This document shows, piece after piece, positions 11,589 through 19,977 of a DNA stretch of 64,000 nt. The stretch comes from Manganibacter manganicus. Its GTDB lineage: Bacteria; Pseudomonadota; Alphaproteobacteria; Rhizobiales; Rhizobiaceae. The notes under the pieces were generated by a model. That model was not told the DNA's origin, did not search any database, and saw nothing but the letters and a program-made list of their open reading frames with translations. The translations under genes were made by a program, and so were the position numbers. How positions within the stretch are numbered: the first letter of the stretch is position 1; the number at the start of each line of letters is the position of its first letter. The DNA lies in assembly GCF_002075885.1 (NCBI RefSeq), contig NZ_MDET01000023.1, positions 186,001 to 250,000 of the forward strand, written 5' to 3'.

Positions 11589-12641
11589 ATGATCGAAGCC
11601 TCTCCATGGTGGACACCGCATGTCCATGCTGACCGCCGGCCGCGCCTGCTCGCACGCAACCGCATTGCTGCCGCGAGCCGTTCCTTCTTCGCCGAGCGCG
11701 ATTTCATCGAGGTGAGCACGGCGGCATTGCAGGTGTCGCCAGGCAACGAAACCCACCTCTCGGCATTTGCCACCACGGCGATCCGCCCCGATGCGACAAC
11801 GGCGCCGCTTTATCTGCACACCTCGCCGGAATTCGCCTGCAAGAAGCTGCTGGCGGCTGGCGAGCGGCGCATCTTCAATTTCGGCGCTGTGTGGCGCAAC
11901 CGCGAGCGCGGACCGCTGCATCATCCCGAATTCACCATGCTGGAATGGTATCGCGTCGGCAAACCGTACGAAGCCCTGATGGACGATTGCGCGGCGTTGC
12001 TGGCGCTGGCGGCGAAACAGGCCGGCACCAAACATTTCAGCTTCCGCAAGGGCGAGGCCGATCCTTTTGCCGAACCGGAGCGGCTGACCGTGGCGGAAGC
12101 GTTCGACCGTCATGCCGGGATCGACCTTCTGGCCACCGTCTCACCCGACGGCAGCACCGACCGTGCTGGCCTGCTCGCGGCGGTGGAAAGCGTGGGCATC
12201 CGCACCGTGCCGGACGACACATGGGCCGATCTCTACAGCCGCGTGATGGTGGAGCGCATCGAGCCGACACTCGGCTTCGGGCGTCCGACTTTCCTGTGCG
12301 AATATCCTGTTGCCGAAGCATCACTGGCTCGGCCAGCGCCGCATGATGCGCGCGTTGCCGAGCGCTTCGAGCTTTATTGTTGCGGCGTGGAGTTGGCCAA
12401 CGGCTTCGGCGAACTCACCGACCCGGCCGAGCAGCGCCGGCGTTTCATCGCCGAGATGGACGAGAAAGAGCGCATCTATGGCGAGCGCTATCCGATCGAC
12501 GAAGACTTTCTCGCAGCCCTTGCCATCATGCCGGATGCGAGCGGCGTCGCGCTCGGATTCGACCGGCTGGTCATGTTGGCGGTTGGTGCCGCTCGCATCG
12601 ATGAGGTGCTGTGGACGCCTGTAGCAGACGCCGGCTCATAG
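11589..12641 (+). CDS. epmA: Elongation factor P beta-lysine ligase EpmA
   Basis: A LysRS-like paralogue (also called PoxA/GenX) that attaches (R)-beta-lysine to the EF-P tip lysine. The 350-residue protein is only the class II aminoacyl-tRNA synthetase catalytic core without an anticodon domain. Motif 2 is FNFGAVWRNRERGPLHHPEFTML (fRxE type), and motif 3 is ASGVALGFDRLVMLAVGA. It is divergent from efp. The partner 2,3-aminomutase EpmB, often encoded nearby, is not in this window. Confidence 0.93.
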   Translation: MIEASPWWTPHVHADRRPRLLARNRIAAASRSFFAERDFIEVSTAALQVSPGNETHLSAFATTAIRPDATTAPLYLHTSPEFACKKLLAAGERRIFNFGAVWRNRERGPLHHPEFTMLEWYRVGKPYEALMDDCAALLALAAKQAGTKHFSFRKGEADPFAEPERLTVAEAFDRHAGIDLLATVSPDGSTDRAGLLAAVESVGIRTVPDDTWADLYSRVMVERIEPTLGFGRPTFLCEYPVAEASLARPAPHDARVAERFELYCCGVELANGFGELTDPAEQRRRFIAEMDEKERIYGERYPIDEDFLAALAIMPDASGVALGFDRLVMLAVGAARIDEVLWTPVADAGS

Positions 12642-12660
12642 GGCGCACGGACCTGAAAAC

Positions 12661-14061
12661 TCAGTGATCGAAAGCCTTGACGATATCCTCGGTCATCTTC
12701 TTTGCATCGCCGAGCAGCATCATGGTGCCGTCCTTGTAGAACAACGTGTTGTCGATTCCGGCATAGCCGGAGCCGAGCGAACGCTTGACGAACAGACAGG
12801 TGCGCGCCTTGTCGACCTCCAGAATCGGCATGCCGTAGATAGGCGATGACTTGTCGTCACGGGCCGCCGGATTGGTGACGTCGTTGGCGCCGATGACATA
12901 GGCGACATCGGCCTGCGCGAACTCGGAGTTGATATCCTCCAGTTCGAACACTTCGTCATACGGAACATTGGCTTCGGCAAGCAGCACGTTCATGTGGCCA
13001 GGCATGCGACCGGCGACAGGATGAATGGCGTATTTCACCTCGACGCCATTTGCCTTCAGGCGGTCGGCCATCTCGCGCAGGGCATGCTGTGCCTGGGCCA
13101 CCGCCATGCCGTAACCCGGCACGATGATGACCTTCTGCGCGTTCATCATCAGATAGGCGGCATCGTCGGCAGAGCCCTGCTTGACGGTGCGCTCGACGCC
13201 ATCGTCGGCGGACGCACTCGCCGTATCGCCGCCGAAGCCACCAAGGATGACGGAAATGAACGAGCGGTTCATGCCCTTGCACATGATGTAGGACAGGATC
13301 GCACCTGACGAGCCGACCAACGCGCCGGTAATGATGAGCGCCAGATTGCCGAGCGTGAAGCCAAGCGCCGCCGCCGCCCAGCCGGAATAGGAATTCAGCA
13401 TGGAGATGACGACCGGCATGTCGGCGCCGCCGATCGGCACGATGAGCAGGACGCCGAGCGCCAGCGACAGAAGCACGATCAACCAGAAGACCGCCTTGGA
13501 TTCGGTGCCGACCAGCGCAATGACGAGCACGACAAGCGCAACGCCCAGCGCAATGTTCACCAGATGGCGGGCCGGCAGCAGGATCGGCTTGCCGGACATG
13601 CGGCCGTCGAGCTTCAAGAAAGCGATGACCGAACCGGTGAAGGTGATGGCGCCGATGGCAACGCCCAGGCTCAGTTCCACCAATGCCTGCCCATGAATGG
13701 CGCCTGGCGAGCCGATGCCGAAGCTTTCCGGCGCATAGAGAGCCGCGGCAGCCACCATCACAGCGGCGAAGCCGACCAGCGAATGGAACGCCGCGACGAG
13801 TTGCGGCATCGCCGTCATGGCGATACGGCGCGCGATATAGGCGCCGATGCCGCCGCCAATGGCCAGTCCAAGCACGATCAGGCCGAAGCCGCCGGCCGAG
13901 GGAACGGCCAACGCCAGTGTGGTGAGAATGGCGATACCCATTCCGACCATGCCGTAGACATTGCCCTTGCGGCTGGTGGTGGGATGCGACAGGCCGCGCA
14001 GCGCCAGAATGAACAGAATGCCGGAGATGAGGTAGAAGAAGGAAGCGAGGTTCACCGACAC
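12661..14061 (-). CDS. pntB: NAD(P) transhydrogenase subunit beta
   Basis: The 466-residue beta subunit of proton-translocating transhydrogenase, which couples hydride transfer between NADH and NADP+ to proton movement. The N-terminal half has about nine transmembrane helices (ASFFYLISGILFILALRGLS onward); the C-terminal half is the NADP(H)-binding domain (VIIVPGYGMAVAQAQHALRE, HPVAGRMPGHMNVLLAEA, GANDVTNPAA). I chose the GTG at 14061, one base after the pntA2 stop, because it gives the usual N-terminus; the upstream ATG frame to 14118 overlaps pntA2. Confidence 0.93.
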   Translation of the reverse strand: MSVNLASFFYLISGILFILALRGLSHPTTSRKGNVYGMVGMGIAILTTLALAVPSAGGFGLIVLGLAIGGGIGAYIARRIAMTAMPQLVAAFHSLVGFAAVMVAAAALYAPESFGIGSPGAIHGQALVELSLGVAIGAITFTGSVIAFLKLDGRMSGKPILLPARHLVNIALGVALVVLVIALVGTESKAVFWLIVLLSLALGVLLIVPIGGADMPVVISMLNSYSGWAAAALGFTLGNLALIITGALVGSSGAILSYIMCKGMNRSFISVILGGFGGDTASASADDGVERTVKQGSADDAAYLMMNAQKVIIVPGYGMAVAQAQHALREMADRLKANGVEVKYAIHPVAGRMPGHMNVLLAEANVPYDEVFELEDINSEFAQADVAYVIGANDVTNPAARDDKSSPIYGMPILEVDKARTCLFVKRSLGSGYAGIDNTLFYKDGTMMLLGDAKKMTEDIVKAFDH

Positions 14062-14062
14062 G

Positions 14063-14485
14063 TCACTTGTCCTTCTTCTTGTACATGGCCAGCATGCGCT
14101 GGGTGACGAGGAACCCACCGAAGATATTCACCGAAGCGAGCGTCAAGGCGATGAAACCGAAGCCGGTGGCCGCTCCTGTGGCCGAAATTCCGACCGCCAG
14201 AAGCGCGCCGACGACAATCACCGAGGAAATGGCGTTGGTGACAGCCATCAGCGGTGTATGCAGCGCCGGCGTGACGGACCAGACCACATAATAGCCAACG
14301 AAGATCGCCAGCACGAAAATGGCGAGGCGGAAAACGAAAGGATCGATCGCGCCGCCCGAAAGCGCGTGCGCGGCATTGCCTGCGGCCTCGGTGGCGCCAT
14401 TGCCATTGGCCAGATCCTGAATGGCGAGCCGCACGGCGGCAGATGCCTGATCGAGTTGGTCGAGAGCTTTCTGCAAGGCATCCAT
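14063..14485 (-). CDS. pntA2: NAD(P) transhydrogenase subunit alpha-2
   Basis: A 140-residue membrane subunit corresponding to the C-terminal membrane part of single-chain PntA. After about 45 N-terminal residues it has hydrophobic helices: [38 protein letters not shown] and [20 protein letters not shown]. The family motif [17 protein letters not shown] is clear. It starts immediately at the pntA1 stop and is followed at once by pntB, forming one operon, as in many alphaproteobacteria with a three-subunit enzyme. Confidence 0.92.
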   Translation of the reverse strand: MDALQKALDQLDQASAAVRLAIQDLANGNGATEAAGNAAHALSGGAIDPFVFRLAIFVLAIFVGYYVVWSVTPALHTPLMAVTNAISSVIVVGALLAVGISATGAATGFGFIALTLASVNIFGGFLVTQRMLAMYKKKDK

Positions 14486-15789
14486 CAGGCGATCCCCTCA
14501 TCCTTGGCGGACTTGCTGGCCGGCTTCCGTTTCGGAGCAGCGGTCTTTTTCGGAGCCGTGGCATTCTTCGCGGCGCCGCGCCTGGGCGCAGTCCCTGCAT
14601 CGGCGACCATCGTGGTGGCCGGAATGGCCGCCGGCTCCACATATGGCTTTTGCGCGGCCTTGGCGAAGGTCGGATGCACGATGCTGCCACCGTCCGTCAG
14701 CATGGTCGCCTTGGCCAGTTCGTCGCTGCGGTCGATCGCGAACTGCTTCGTGTCCTTGTCGATCATCGTCTCAAGGAAGGCGAACAGGTTCTTGGCATAG
14801 AGCAGCGATGCGGATGCGGCGACACGACCGGGCACGTTCAGATGACCGACAATCTTCACATCGTTCGCCGATGTCACGACCTTGCCGGCCACCGCGCCCT
14901 CGACATTGCCGCCGCGCTCGACGGCGAGATCGACAATGACCGAACCCGGCTTCATCGAGGCGACCATCGCCGCCGAGACCAGTTTCGGCGCCGGACGGCC
15001 GGGGATCAGCGCCGTGGTGATGACGATATCCTGCTTGGCGATGTGTTCCGCCGTCAGCGCCGCCTGCCTGGCTTGATAGTCTTTCGACATTTCCTTGGCA
15101 TAGCCGCCCGCCGTCTCGGCCTGCCTGAACTCCTCGTCCTCGACGGCGATGAATTTGGCGCCGAGCGAGGCGACCTGTTCCTTGGCGGCGGGACGCACAT
15201 CCGTCGCGGTAACGACAGCGCCGAGCCGGCGCGCGGTGGCAATGGCCTGCAGGCCGGCGACGCCGACGCCCATGACGAACACCTTGGCGGCAGGCACGGT
15301 GCCGGCCGCCGTCATCATCATCGGCAGAGCGCGATCGTATTCGCCAGCCGCATCGATCACCGACTGATAGCCGGCAAGATTGGCCTGACTGGACAACACG
15401 TCCATCGACTGCGCGCGGGTGATGCGCGGCATGAATTCCATGGCGAAGGCCGTCACGCCCGCCTTGGCGAGCGCGGCCACGGCGGCGTCGTTGCCGTAAG
15501 GGTCCATGATGGCGAGAACGGCCGCGCCCTTTTTGTAGCCCTTCAACTCGGCGTCGGTCGGGCGGCGCACTTTCAGCACCACATCGGCCTTGGCGGCATC
15601 CGCGGCCTTGCCGATGGCAGCACCCGCCCTGGTGAAATCTTCGTCGGTAATGCGGGAGGCCTTGCCGGCGCTCTTTTCAACGATAATGTCGAAGCCAAGT
15701 CCGGCCATGCGCTTCACCGTATCCGGTGAAGCCGCCACGCGGCCTTCAGTGACGTCCAATTCCCGAGGAATGAAAACCGTCTGCCCCAC
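14485..15789 (-). CDS. pntA1: NAD(P) transhydrogenase subunit alpha-1
   Basis: The 434-residue soluble NAD(H)-binding subunit (alanine dehydrogenase/PntA fold). Signatures are [23 protein letters not shown], the nucleotide-binding [43 protein letters not shown] and [20 protein letters not shown]. The C-terminus carries a lysine/alanine-rich tail of about 60 residues ([18 protein letters not shown]) beyond the domain, probably a flexible linker or surface tail. It is transcribed with pntA2 and pntB. Confidence 0.93.
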   Translation of the reverse strand: MGQTVFIPRELDVTEGRVAASPDTVKRMAGLGFDIIVEKSAGKASRITDEDFTRAGAAIGKAADAAKADVVLKVRRPTDAELKGYKKGAAVLAIMDPYGNDAAVAALAKAGVTAFAMEFMPRITRAQSMDVLSSQANLAGYQSVIDAAGEYDRALPMMMTAAGTVPAAKVFVMGVGVAGLQAIATARRLGAVVTATDVRPAAKEQVASLGAKFIAVEDEEFRQAETAGGYAKEMSKDYQARQAALTAEHIAKQDIVITTALIPGRPAPKLVSAAMVASMKPGSVIVDLAVERGGNVEGAVAGKVVTSANDVKIVGHLNVPGRVAASASLLYAKNLFAFLETMIDKDTKQFAIDRSDELAKATMLTDGGSIVHPTFAKAAQKPYVEPAAIPATTMVADAGTAPRRGAAKNATAPKKTAAPKRKPASKSAKDEGIA

Positions 15790-15896
15790 CGCATGATCCT
15801 TTTGGCTGGAAACTCGACTGGACGCGAAAATCAGCGCGCCGGCAGCGAAGAATGCGAGGCCTCATGGACGCCCAAAGGAAGGCGCTGCCTGCGCCG

Positions 15897-16142
15897 TCAA
15901 TGGATGTGTGTCGGCAGATCGCGGGTCAGATAGCTGCCGATTGCCACGATCAGGATGAACAGGATCGTAGCGGAGAAGAAGCCGCCGACGAAGAAACCGA
16001 AGGCCATCGCGATCAGCGTCGCGGCACAGACGAGCGAGCCATATTTGGCGAGCATCGTGAATCCGCGATAGGTCTTCTCATGCTCGGCATAGTCCATATC
16101 GGCGCCGAGTTCGACCGGCCCAGTCGTTGCGTGGTCAGCCAT
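15897..16142 (-). CDS. aa3-type cytochrome c oxidase subunit IV-like protein
   Basis: An 81-residue membrane protein of the bacterial COX subunit IV family (named from the Paracoccus aa3 oxidase). It has the conserved MDYAEHEKTYRGFTMLAKYG segment and two hydrophobic stretches (LVCAATLIAMAFGFFVGGFF, TILFILIVAIGSYLT). It sits 107 bases upstream of pntA1 in the same orientation, with no other oxidase gene in the window. Whether it acts in the oxidase or assists the transhydrogenase cannot be told from sequence. Confidence 0.82.
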   Translation of the reverse strand: MADHATTGPVELGADMDYAEHEKTYRGFTMLAKYGSLVCAATLIAMAFGFFVGGFFSATILFILIVAIGSYLTRDLPTHIH

Positions 16143-16286
16143 GGCAGTAATCCTCCGAATTCATCTTCAGGGCACATAGCGAAAACCACCGCCGAGGGCA
16201 ATGGCACTAATGCCGCATTACCAGTGCCAAACAGCTTCAAAAAAACCAAAAAGCCAAGGTAGCGGCGGTGCCGCCACGAGGTTTTC

Positions 16287-16436
16287 TCAGTGAGCGAGGC
16301 TCGGAAACAGCCCAAGCAAGCCGATCAGGATCAGGTAGATAGCGACGATGTAGTTGAGCAGCCGCGGCACGATCAGAATGAGCACGCCGGCAATCAGCGA
16401 GACGAGCGGCGTCAGCGCTATCGTGGAAAGGGTCAT
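16287..16436 (-). CDS. DUF3096 family small membrane protein
   Basis: A 49-residue hydrophobic peptide (starts MTLSTIALTPLVSLIAGVL, ends YLILIGLLGLFPSLAH) matching the DUF3096 pattern, with two likely transmembrane helices. I chose the ATG at 16436 because GGAGG lies about 7 bases upstream; a longer frame to 16475 adds an unrelated tail. Function unknown. It is between the COX IV-like gene and the acyl-amino-acid synthase, all on the minus strand. Confidence 0.75.
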   Translation of the reverse strand: MTLSTIALTPLVSLIAGVLILIVPRLLNYIVAIYLILIGLLGLFPSLAH

Positions 16437-16512
16437 TGGGCTGCCTCCATGGTTCTGGTTCACTGCCACTTTCAACGGCCGGAAACCGATTAGGCTCCAT
16501 GAAAGCCGAATC

Positions 16513-17283
16513 TCAGGCTGCAGCGCTGTAATATTTGGCCGTCGGCAAGATGGTCAGCGGCGCCAGTTCGCCTTCTCCCAATGGCTGGAACAGTAATCGG
16601 CGTTCGACCGGCGTGGACCGGAAAAAAGGAAAACGCGCATAAAAGCGTTCCCGGTTGCCGTATGCATCGGTGCGAAACAGGATCACCTTGTTGAACACGC
16701 CCGGATAGCCGCGCGCGTCGCTGATCTGTTCGGAATAATAGATGCGCTTGTAGAAGCCGGCATGATCGTCGCGCACCACTGAAAGTCCATAAGGCGCCTC
16801 GAAATAGAAGCATGCCATGCCCGCCAGCCGCATGGTGAGATAGGGAAGCTGGGCATAAACCTTCGACCATTCCGGATCGGAGGCCTGCCGGCTCATGCAA
16901 ACGAAGGTCAGTCCCTGGTCCAGCATCGGATAGACGATGTCGCCGAACGCTTTCGTCGAGGCCGACATCGGTGTTTCGCGCGTCACATGGTGAATGCGCA
17001 TGGTGCTGACCAGTTCCTGATCGACATAGACGCCGAAGCGATGAACATTCGGCGCCTCGTCAAGCTCGTCGCTGATGACATGGTTCTCGCTGTCGGGGAT
17101 CATGTCATTGGAGCGGTAAGACTTGTAGCGCAGCCGGTAGATGTCCTCGAGATCCTCACCCTTGTCGCACCGCCTGTATTCGGTACGCTCCAACAACGCC
17201 GAAACCTTCTCGGCGAGACGCGAAGCTTGCGGCGCCGCGCGCCGTTCCGCCGCATCGTGCGGCATATCCAACTCGGTCTTCAT
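16513..17283 (-). CDS. FeeM-like N-acyl amino acid synthase/acyltransferase
   Basis: A 256-residue GNAT-fold protein resembling FeeM-type N-acyl amino acid synthases, relatives of autoinducer (LuxI-type) synthases. Visible features are DIYRLRYKSYRSNDMIPDSE near residue 50 (as in the LuxI/FeeM acyl-carrier-binding region), the FGVYVDQELVSTMRIH strand, and CFYFEAPYGLSVVRDDHAGFYKRI. FeeM enzymes join fatty acyl chains from acyl carrier protein to amino acids. No acyl carrier protein or LuxR-type gene is adjacent, so the product and any signalling role are inferred only. A perfect palindrome lies about 90 bases upstream of the start. Confidence 0.72.
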   Translation of the reverse strand: MKTELDMPHDAAERRAAPQASRLAEKVSALLERTEYRRCDKGEDLEDIYRLRYKSYRSNDMIPDSENHVISDELDEAPNVHRFGVYVDQELVSTMRIHHVTRETPMSASTKAFGDIVYPMLDQGLTFVCMSRQASDPEWSKVYAQLPYLTMRLAGMACFYFEAPYGLSVVRDDHAGFYKRIYYSEQISDARGYPGVFNKVILFRTDAYGNRERFYARFPFFRSTPVERRLLFQPLGEGELAPLTILPTAKYYSAAA

Positions 17284-17370
17284 TGCGATTCCCCGTCAGT
17301 CAACCCCGATCAAAGCCTACGGGTTGCGCGCCGACTGTAAAGATTTAAATGAAACGCTTCCTGTTTACTT

Positions 17371-17388
17371 TGCGTTAACCTTAACGCA
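17371..17388. promoter_or_regulatory. Perfect palindrome upstream of FeeM-like gene
   Basis: TGCGTTAACCTTAACGCA is an 18-base perfect palindrome about 90 bases upstream of the FeeM-like start codon (17283) and about 150 bases from the GGDEF-EAL stop. It holds two TTAA blocks two bases apart, which is not the CtrA spacing (TTAA-N7-TTAA). On the minus strand TTTACA...TAGGCT between it and the gene could be a promoter. A dimeric regulator site is plausible; no regulator is identified. Confidence 0.35.
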
Positions 17389-17534
17389 CATGCAAAGGCA
17401 AGATCGGCAGAATCTTTATTGCAGAAGACGGGAATAAAGGCAGGCGGGCAACTCAGCCTGGCGGTTGATTCAAACATTTGCATCCGCCTGATGATGTGCT
17501 CAGGCAAATGTCTGGGCGCCCTGCGATGCAAATG

Positions 17535-19892
17535 TCAAATCCGCTCCGCCAGTGCCGGACGTTTGACCGGATCGATCGCCTGCGCGAAGGGCCACACCTT
17601 GGTCGACATGGTTTCGATACCAGACGCGCTGAGCGCCGAGCCGAACAGGAAGCCCTGAACAAGATCGGGATGCACCTCTCCGGCAAGGATGTTGAGTTGC
17701 TCGAAGCTCTCCACCCCTTCGACAGTGACCGCAAGGCCGAGCGAGCGTGTCAGCTTGACGATGCCCTTCAGCAATTCCAGCGAACGGGCATCGCCGGTCA
17801 CATCCATCAGGAAACTGCGGTCGATCTTGATCTTGTCAAGCGGCAGTTTGTGCAGATAGCTCAAGCTCGAATAACCGGTGCCGAAGTCGTCCAACGCGAT
17901 GCGCACGCCGAGCGCCTTGATCTCGCCGATCAGCTCGCGTGTTGCCGCCTTGTCGTCGAGCAATGCGGTTTCGGTGACTTCGATCTCCAGCCGGTCCGGC
18001 GCAAGCCCCGATGCCGCCAGTGCATCTCGAACCTTGGCGACGACGACGCGGTCGCGGAAATCCTTGGCCGACAGATTGACGGAGACGGCCGTGTCGCCCG
18101 GCCATTTCGCGCATTCCGCACAAGCGGCGTTGAGCATGAAGGTGCTGATATCGGCGACGATACCCATTTCCTCGGCGAGAGGAATGAACACGGCCGGTGA
18201 GACCGGGCCGAGTTCGGGATGATCCCAGCGACACAGCGCCTCGCATCCGGCAATGCGCATGGTCTCGGTCGCGATGATCGGCTGATAAACGACACGCAGC
18301 GATCCGGTTTCGACGGCGCTGCGCAGGTCCGCCTTCATGGCCTGGCGATTGCGGAAGGCTGCATCCATAGCCGCCTCAAACAGTCGCCAGCCATTCTTGC
18401 CCGCATCCTTGGCATTGTAGAGTGCAAGGTCGGCCTTCACGATCATCTCATCGACATCGGTATCGCCTGCCCGCGCCAGAACGGCACCGGCGCTGGCCTG
18501 GATGCGCAGCGCATGGCCGGCGACATCGACTTCGCCCTGGAGATTGGCAAAGACCTTGTCGAGCAACCGGCCGATTTCCTCCTCACCCGAAACATGGTCG
18601 AAGAAAATCATGAATTCGTCGCCACCGAAGCGGCTGACCAGAACGCCCGGTCCCGACAGCTTCCGTATTCTTTCCGCGACCGCATAGATCAGTCCGTCGC
18701 CAACCGGGTGGCCCAGCGTATCGTTGACGCTCTTGAAATCGTCGAGGTCGAGCGTGACGATGCCGCAAAGCCTGTTCCTGTCGCCGGAAGCCATGACAGC
18801 CGTGACGAGTTGGTGAAAATAGGCGCGGTTGACCAGTCCGGTCAGGCTGTCGTAGCGCGCCATGAAGCGGATACGTTCTTCCGCCTTCACGCGGGCGGTC
18901 ACGTCCTCGAAGGTGACGACCCCGAGTTCCTGGTTGCCCTCCCGCGCCGAGAATTCATAGTGCTGGCCATTGGTGAGCCCGACCAGAACCTTGCGGTTGC
19001 GGCCTTCGCGCAAGGCGCGGGTCAACTGCGCCTCGACATAACGGCAATCGTTCACGGTAAGCAGTTTGCCGGCAACGCCGCGCAACAGCAGCGAACGCAC
19101 CGTGCGGCCCAAAAGCAGGTCCGGCGATTTCATCGCCATCAGTTGCGCGGCTTCGGCATTGGCAACGACGACACGCCCCTGCGGCCCAAGCATGACGAGC
19201 CCATGCGACATGGTGTTCAGCGCCCGGTTGAAGCGGCCGGCAAGCCGATTTGCCCGCTTCTCCGAAGAAATGGCCGTAAAAAGCACGTCACGGACCGTAT
19301 CGGCGTAGCGATACATGGCGGCCAGGAAGGGAATACAAAGCAGCCCCAGGATAACGTGATACACATCGCCGCGCATGACAAAGCCCAGCGCCATCGGCAG
19401 GCTCAGCGCGACGACGAGGATGACCACCATGCGCGGCGAGCCGTAATTGCGGCCGACAATGCCGGTGGCGGTTGCCAGCGATATGCAGACCGCCGCGGTT
19501 TCCGAGAAATTGTCCTGTGCGGTGTATATGGCGACAAGGCTGAAAATGCCAAGCACTGCGCCATGCATGGCGCCATAGACGATATAGCGGTTTTCCCGCT
19601 TGCGTGCCTGCCTGCGTGTCGTAGCCGGCGGCAGGCGCGACACGCGGCGCATATCCAGCAGACGCAAGACACCTACGACCACCAGCAGAAGTGCGACGGC
19701 CAGGTAGACCCGGTCGCCGGTCTTCAGCCAGACCAGTGAAATCAGCGTGAATTGCGATAGAATGCCGATGACAAGAGACACGCCGTCGCGAAACAAAGTT
19801 TCTACGAACGGGACGTAAATGTCGTCCGGCAGTTCTTTTGTTCTCGTAACAGACACGTGCGGTTCCCACGCTGGGGAACCAACCCTTGTCAC
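17535..19892 (-). CDS. Membrane-bound GGDEF-EAL (cyclic-di-GMP) protein
   Basis: A 785-residue signalling protein with an N-terminal membrane region of about six helices (residues 30-205), a PAS-like sensor segment (about 215-335, MLGPQGRVVVANAEAAQLM), a GGDEF domain (LTGLVNRAYFHQ, LDLDDFKSVND, SRFGGDEFMIFF) and an EAL domain (GCEALCRWDHPE, VTETALL, ALDDFGTGYSSLSYLHKLP, VTVEGVES). Both active-site motifs are intact, so it may make and degrade c-di-GMP. The RxxD inhibitory site normally 5 residues before GGDEF is not present. No partner gene is evident. Confidence 0.92.
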   Translation of the reverse strand: MTRVGSPAWEPHVSVTRTKELPDDIYVPFVETLFRDGVSLVIGILSQFTLISLVWLKTGDRVYLAVALLLVVVGVLRLLDMRRVSRLPPATTRRQARKRENRYIVYGAMHGAVLGIFSLVAIYTAQDNFSETAAVCISLATATGIVGRNYGSPRMVVILVVALSLPMALGFVMRGDVYHVILGLLCIPFLAAMYRYADTVRDVLFTAISSEKRANRLAGRFNRALNTMSHGLVMLGPQGRVVVANAEAAQLMAMKSPDLLLGRTVRSLLLRGVAGKLLTVNDCRYVEAQLTRALREGRNRKVLVGLTNGQHYEFSAREGNQELGVVTFEDVTARVKAEERIRFMARYDSLTGLVNRAYFHQLVTAVMASGDRNRLCGIVTLDLDDFKSVNDTLGHPVGDGLIYAVAERIRKLSGPGVLVSRFGGDEFMIFFDHVSGEEEIGRLLDKVFANLQGEVDVAGHALRIQASAGAVLARAGDTDVDEMIVKADLALYNAKDAGKNGWRLFEAAMDAAFRNRQAMKADLRSAVETGSLRVVYQPIIATETMRIAGCEALCRWDHPELGPVSPAVFIPLAEEMGIVADISTFMLNAACAECAKWPGDTAVSVNLSAKDFRDRVVVAKVRDALAASGLAPDRLEIEVTETALLDDKAATRELIGEIKALGVRIALDDFGTGYSSLSYLHKLPLDKIKIDRSFLMDVTGDARSLELLKGIVKLTRSLGLAVTVEGVESFEQLNILAGEVHPDLVQGFLFGSALSASGIETMSTKVWPFAQAIDPVKRPALAERI

Positions 19893-19977
19893 AGTCGCAT
19901 TAAAAAAGCCTTAGAACGCAGCGGAAGACGCTGAAAGCGCACGAAGAATCAGCGTGTTCAATAAATTTTCCCCGTGC

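Noticed and set aside
14443..15729. 428-codon frame antisense to pntA1
   Set aside because: His/Arg/Gly-rich shadow of the transhydrogenase alpha-1 gene.
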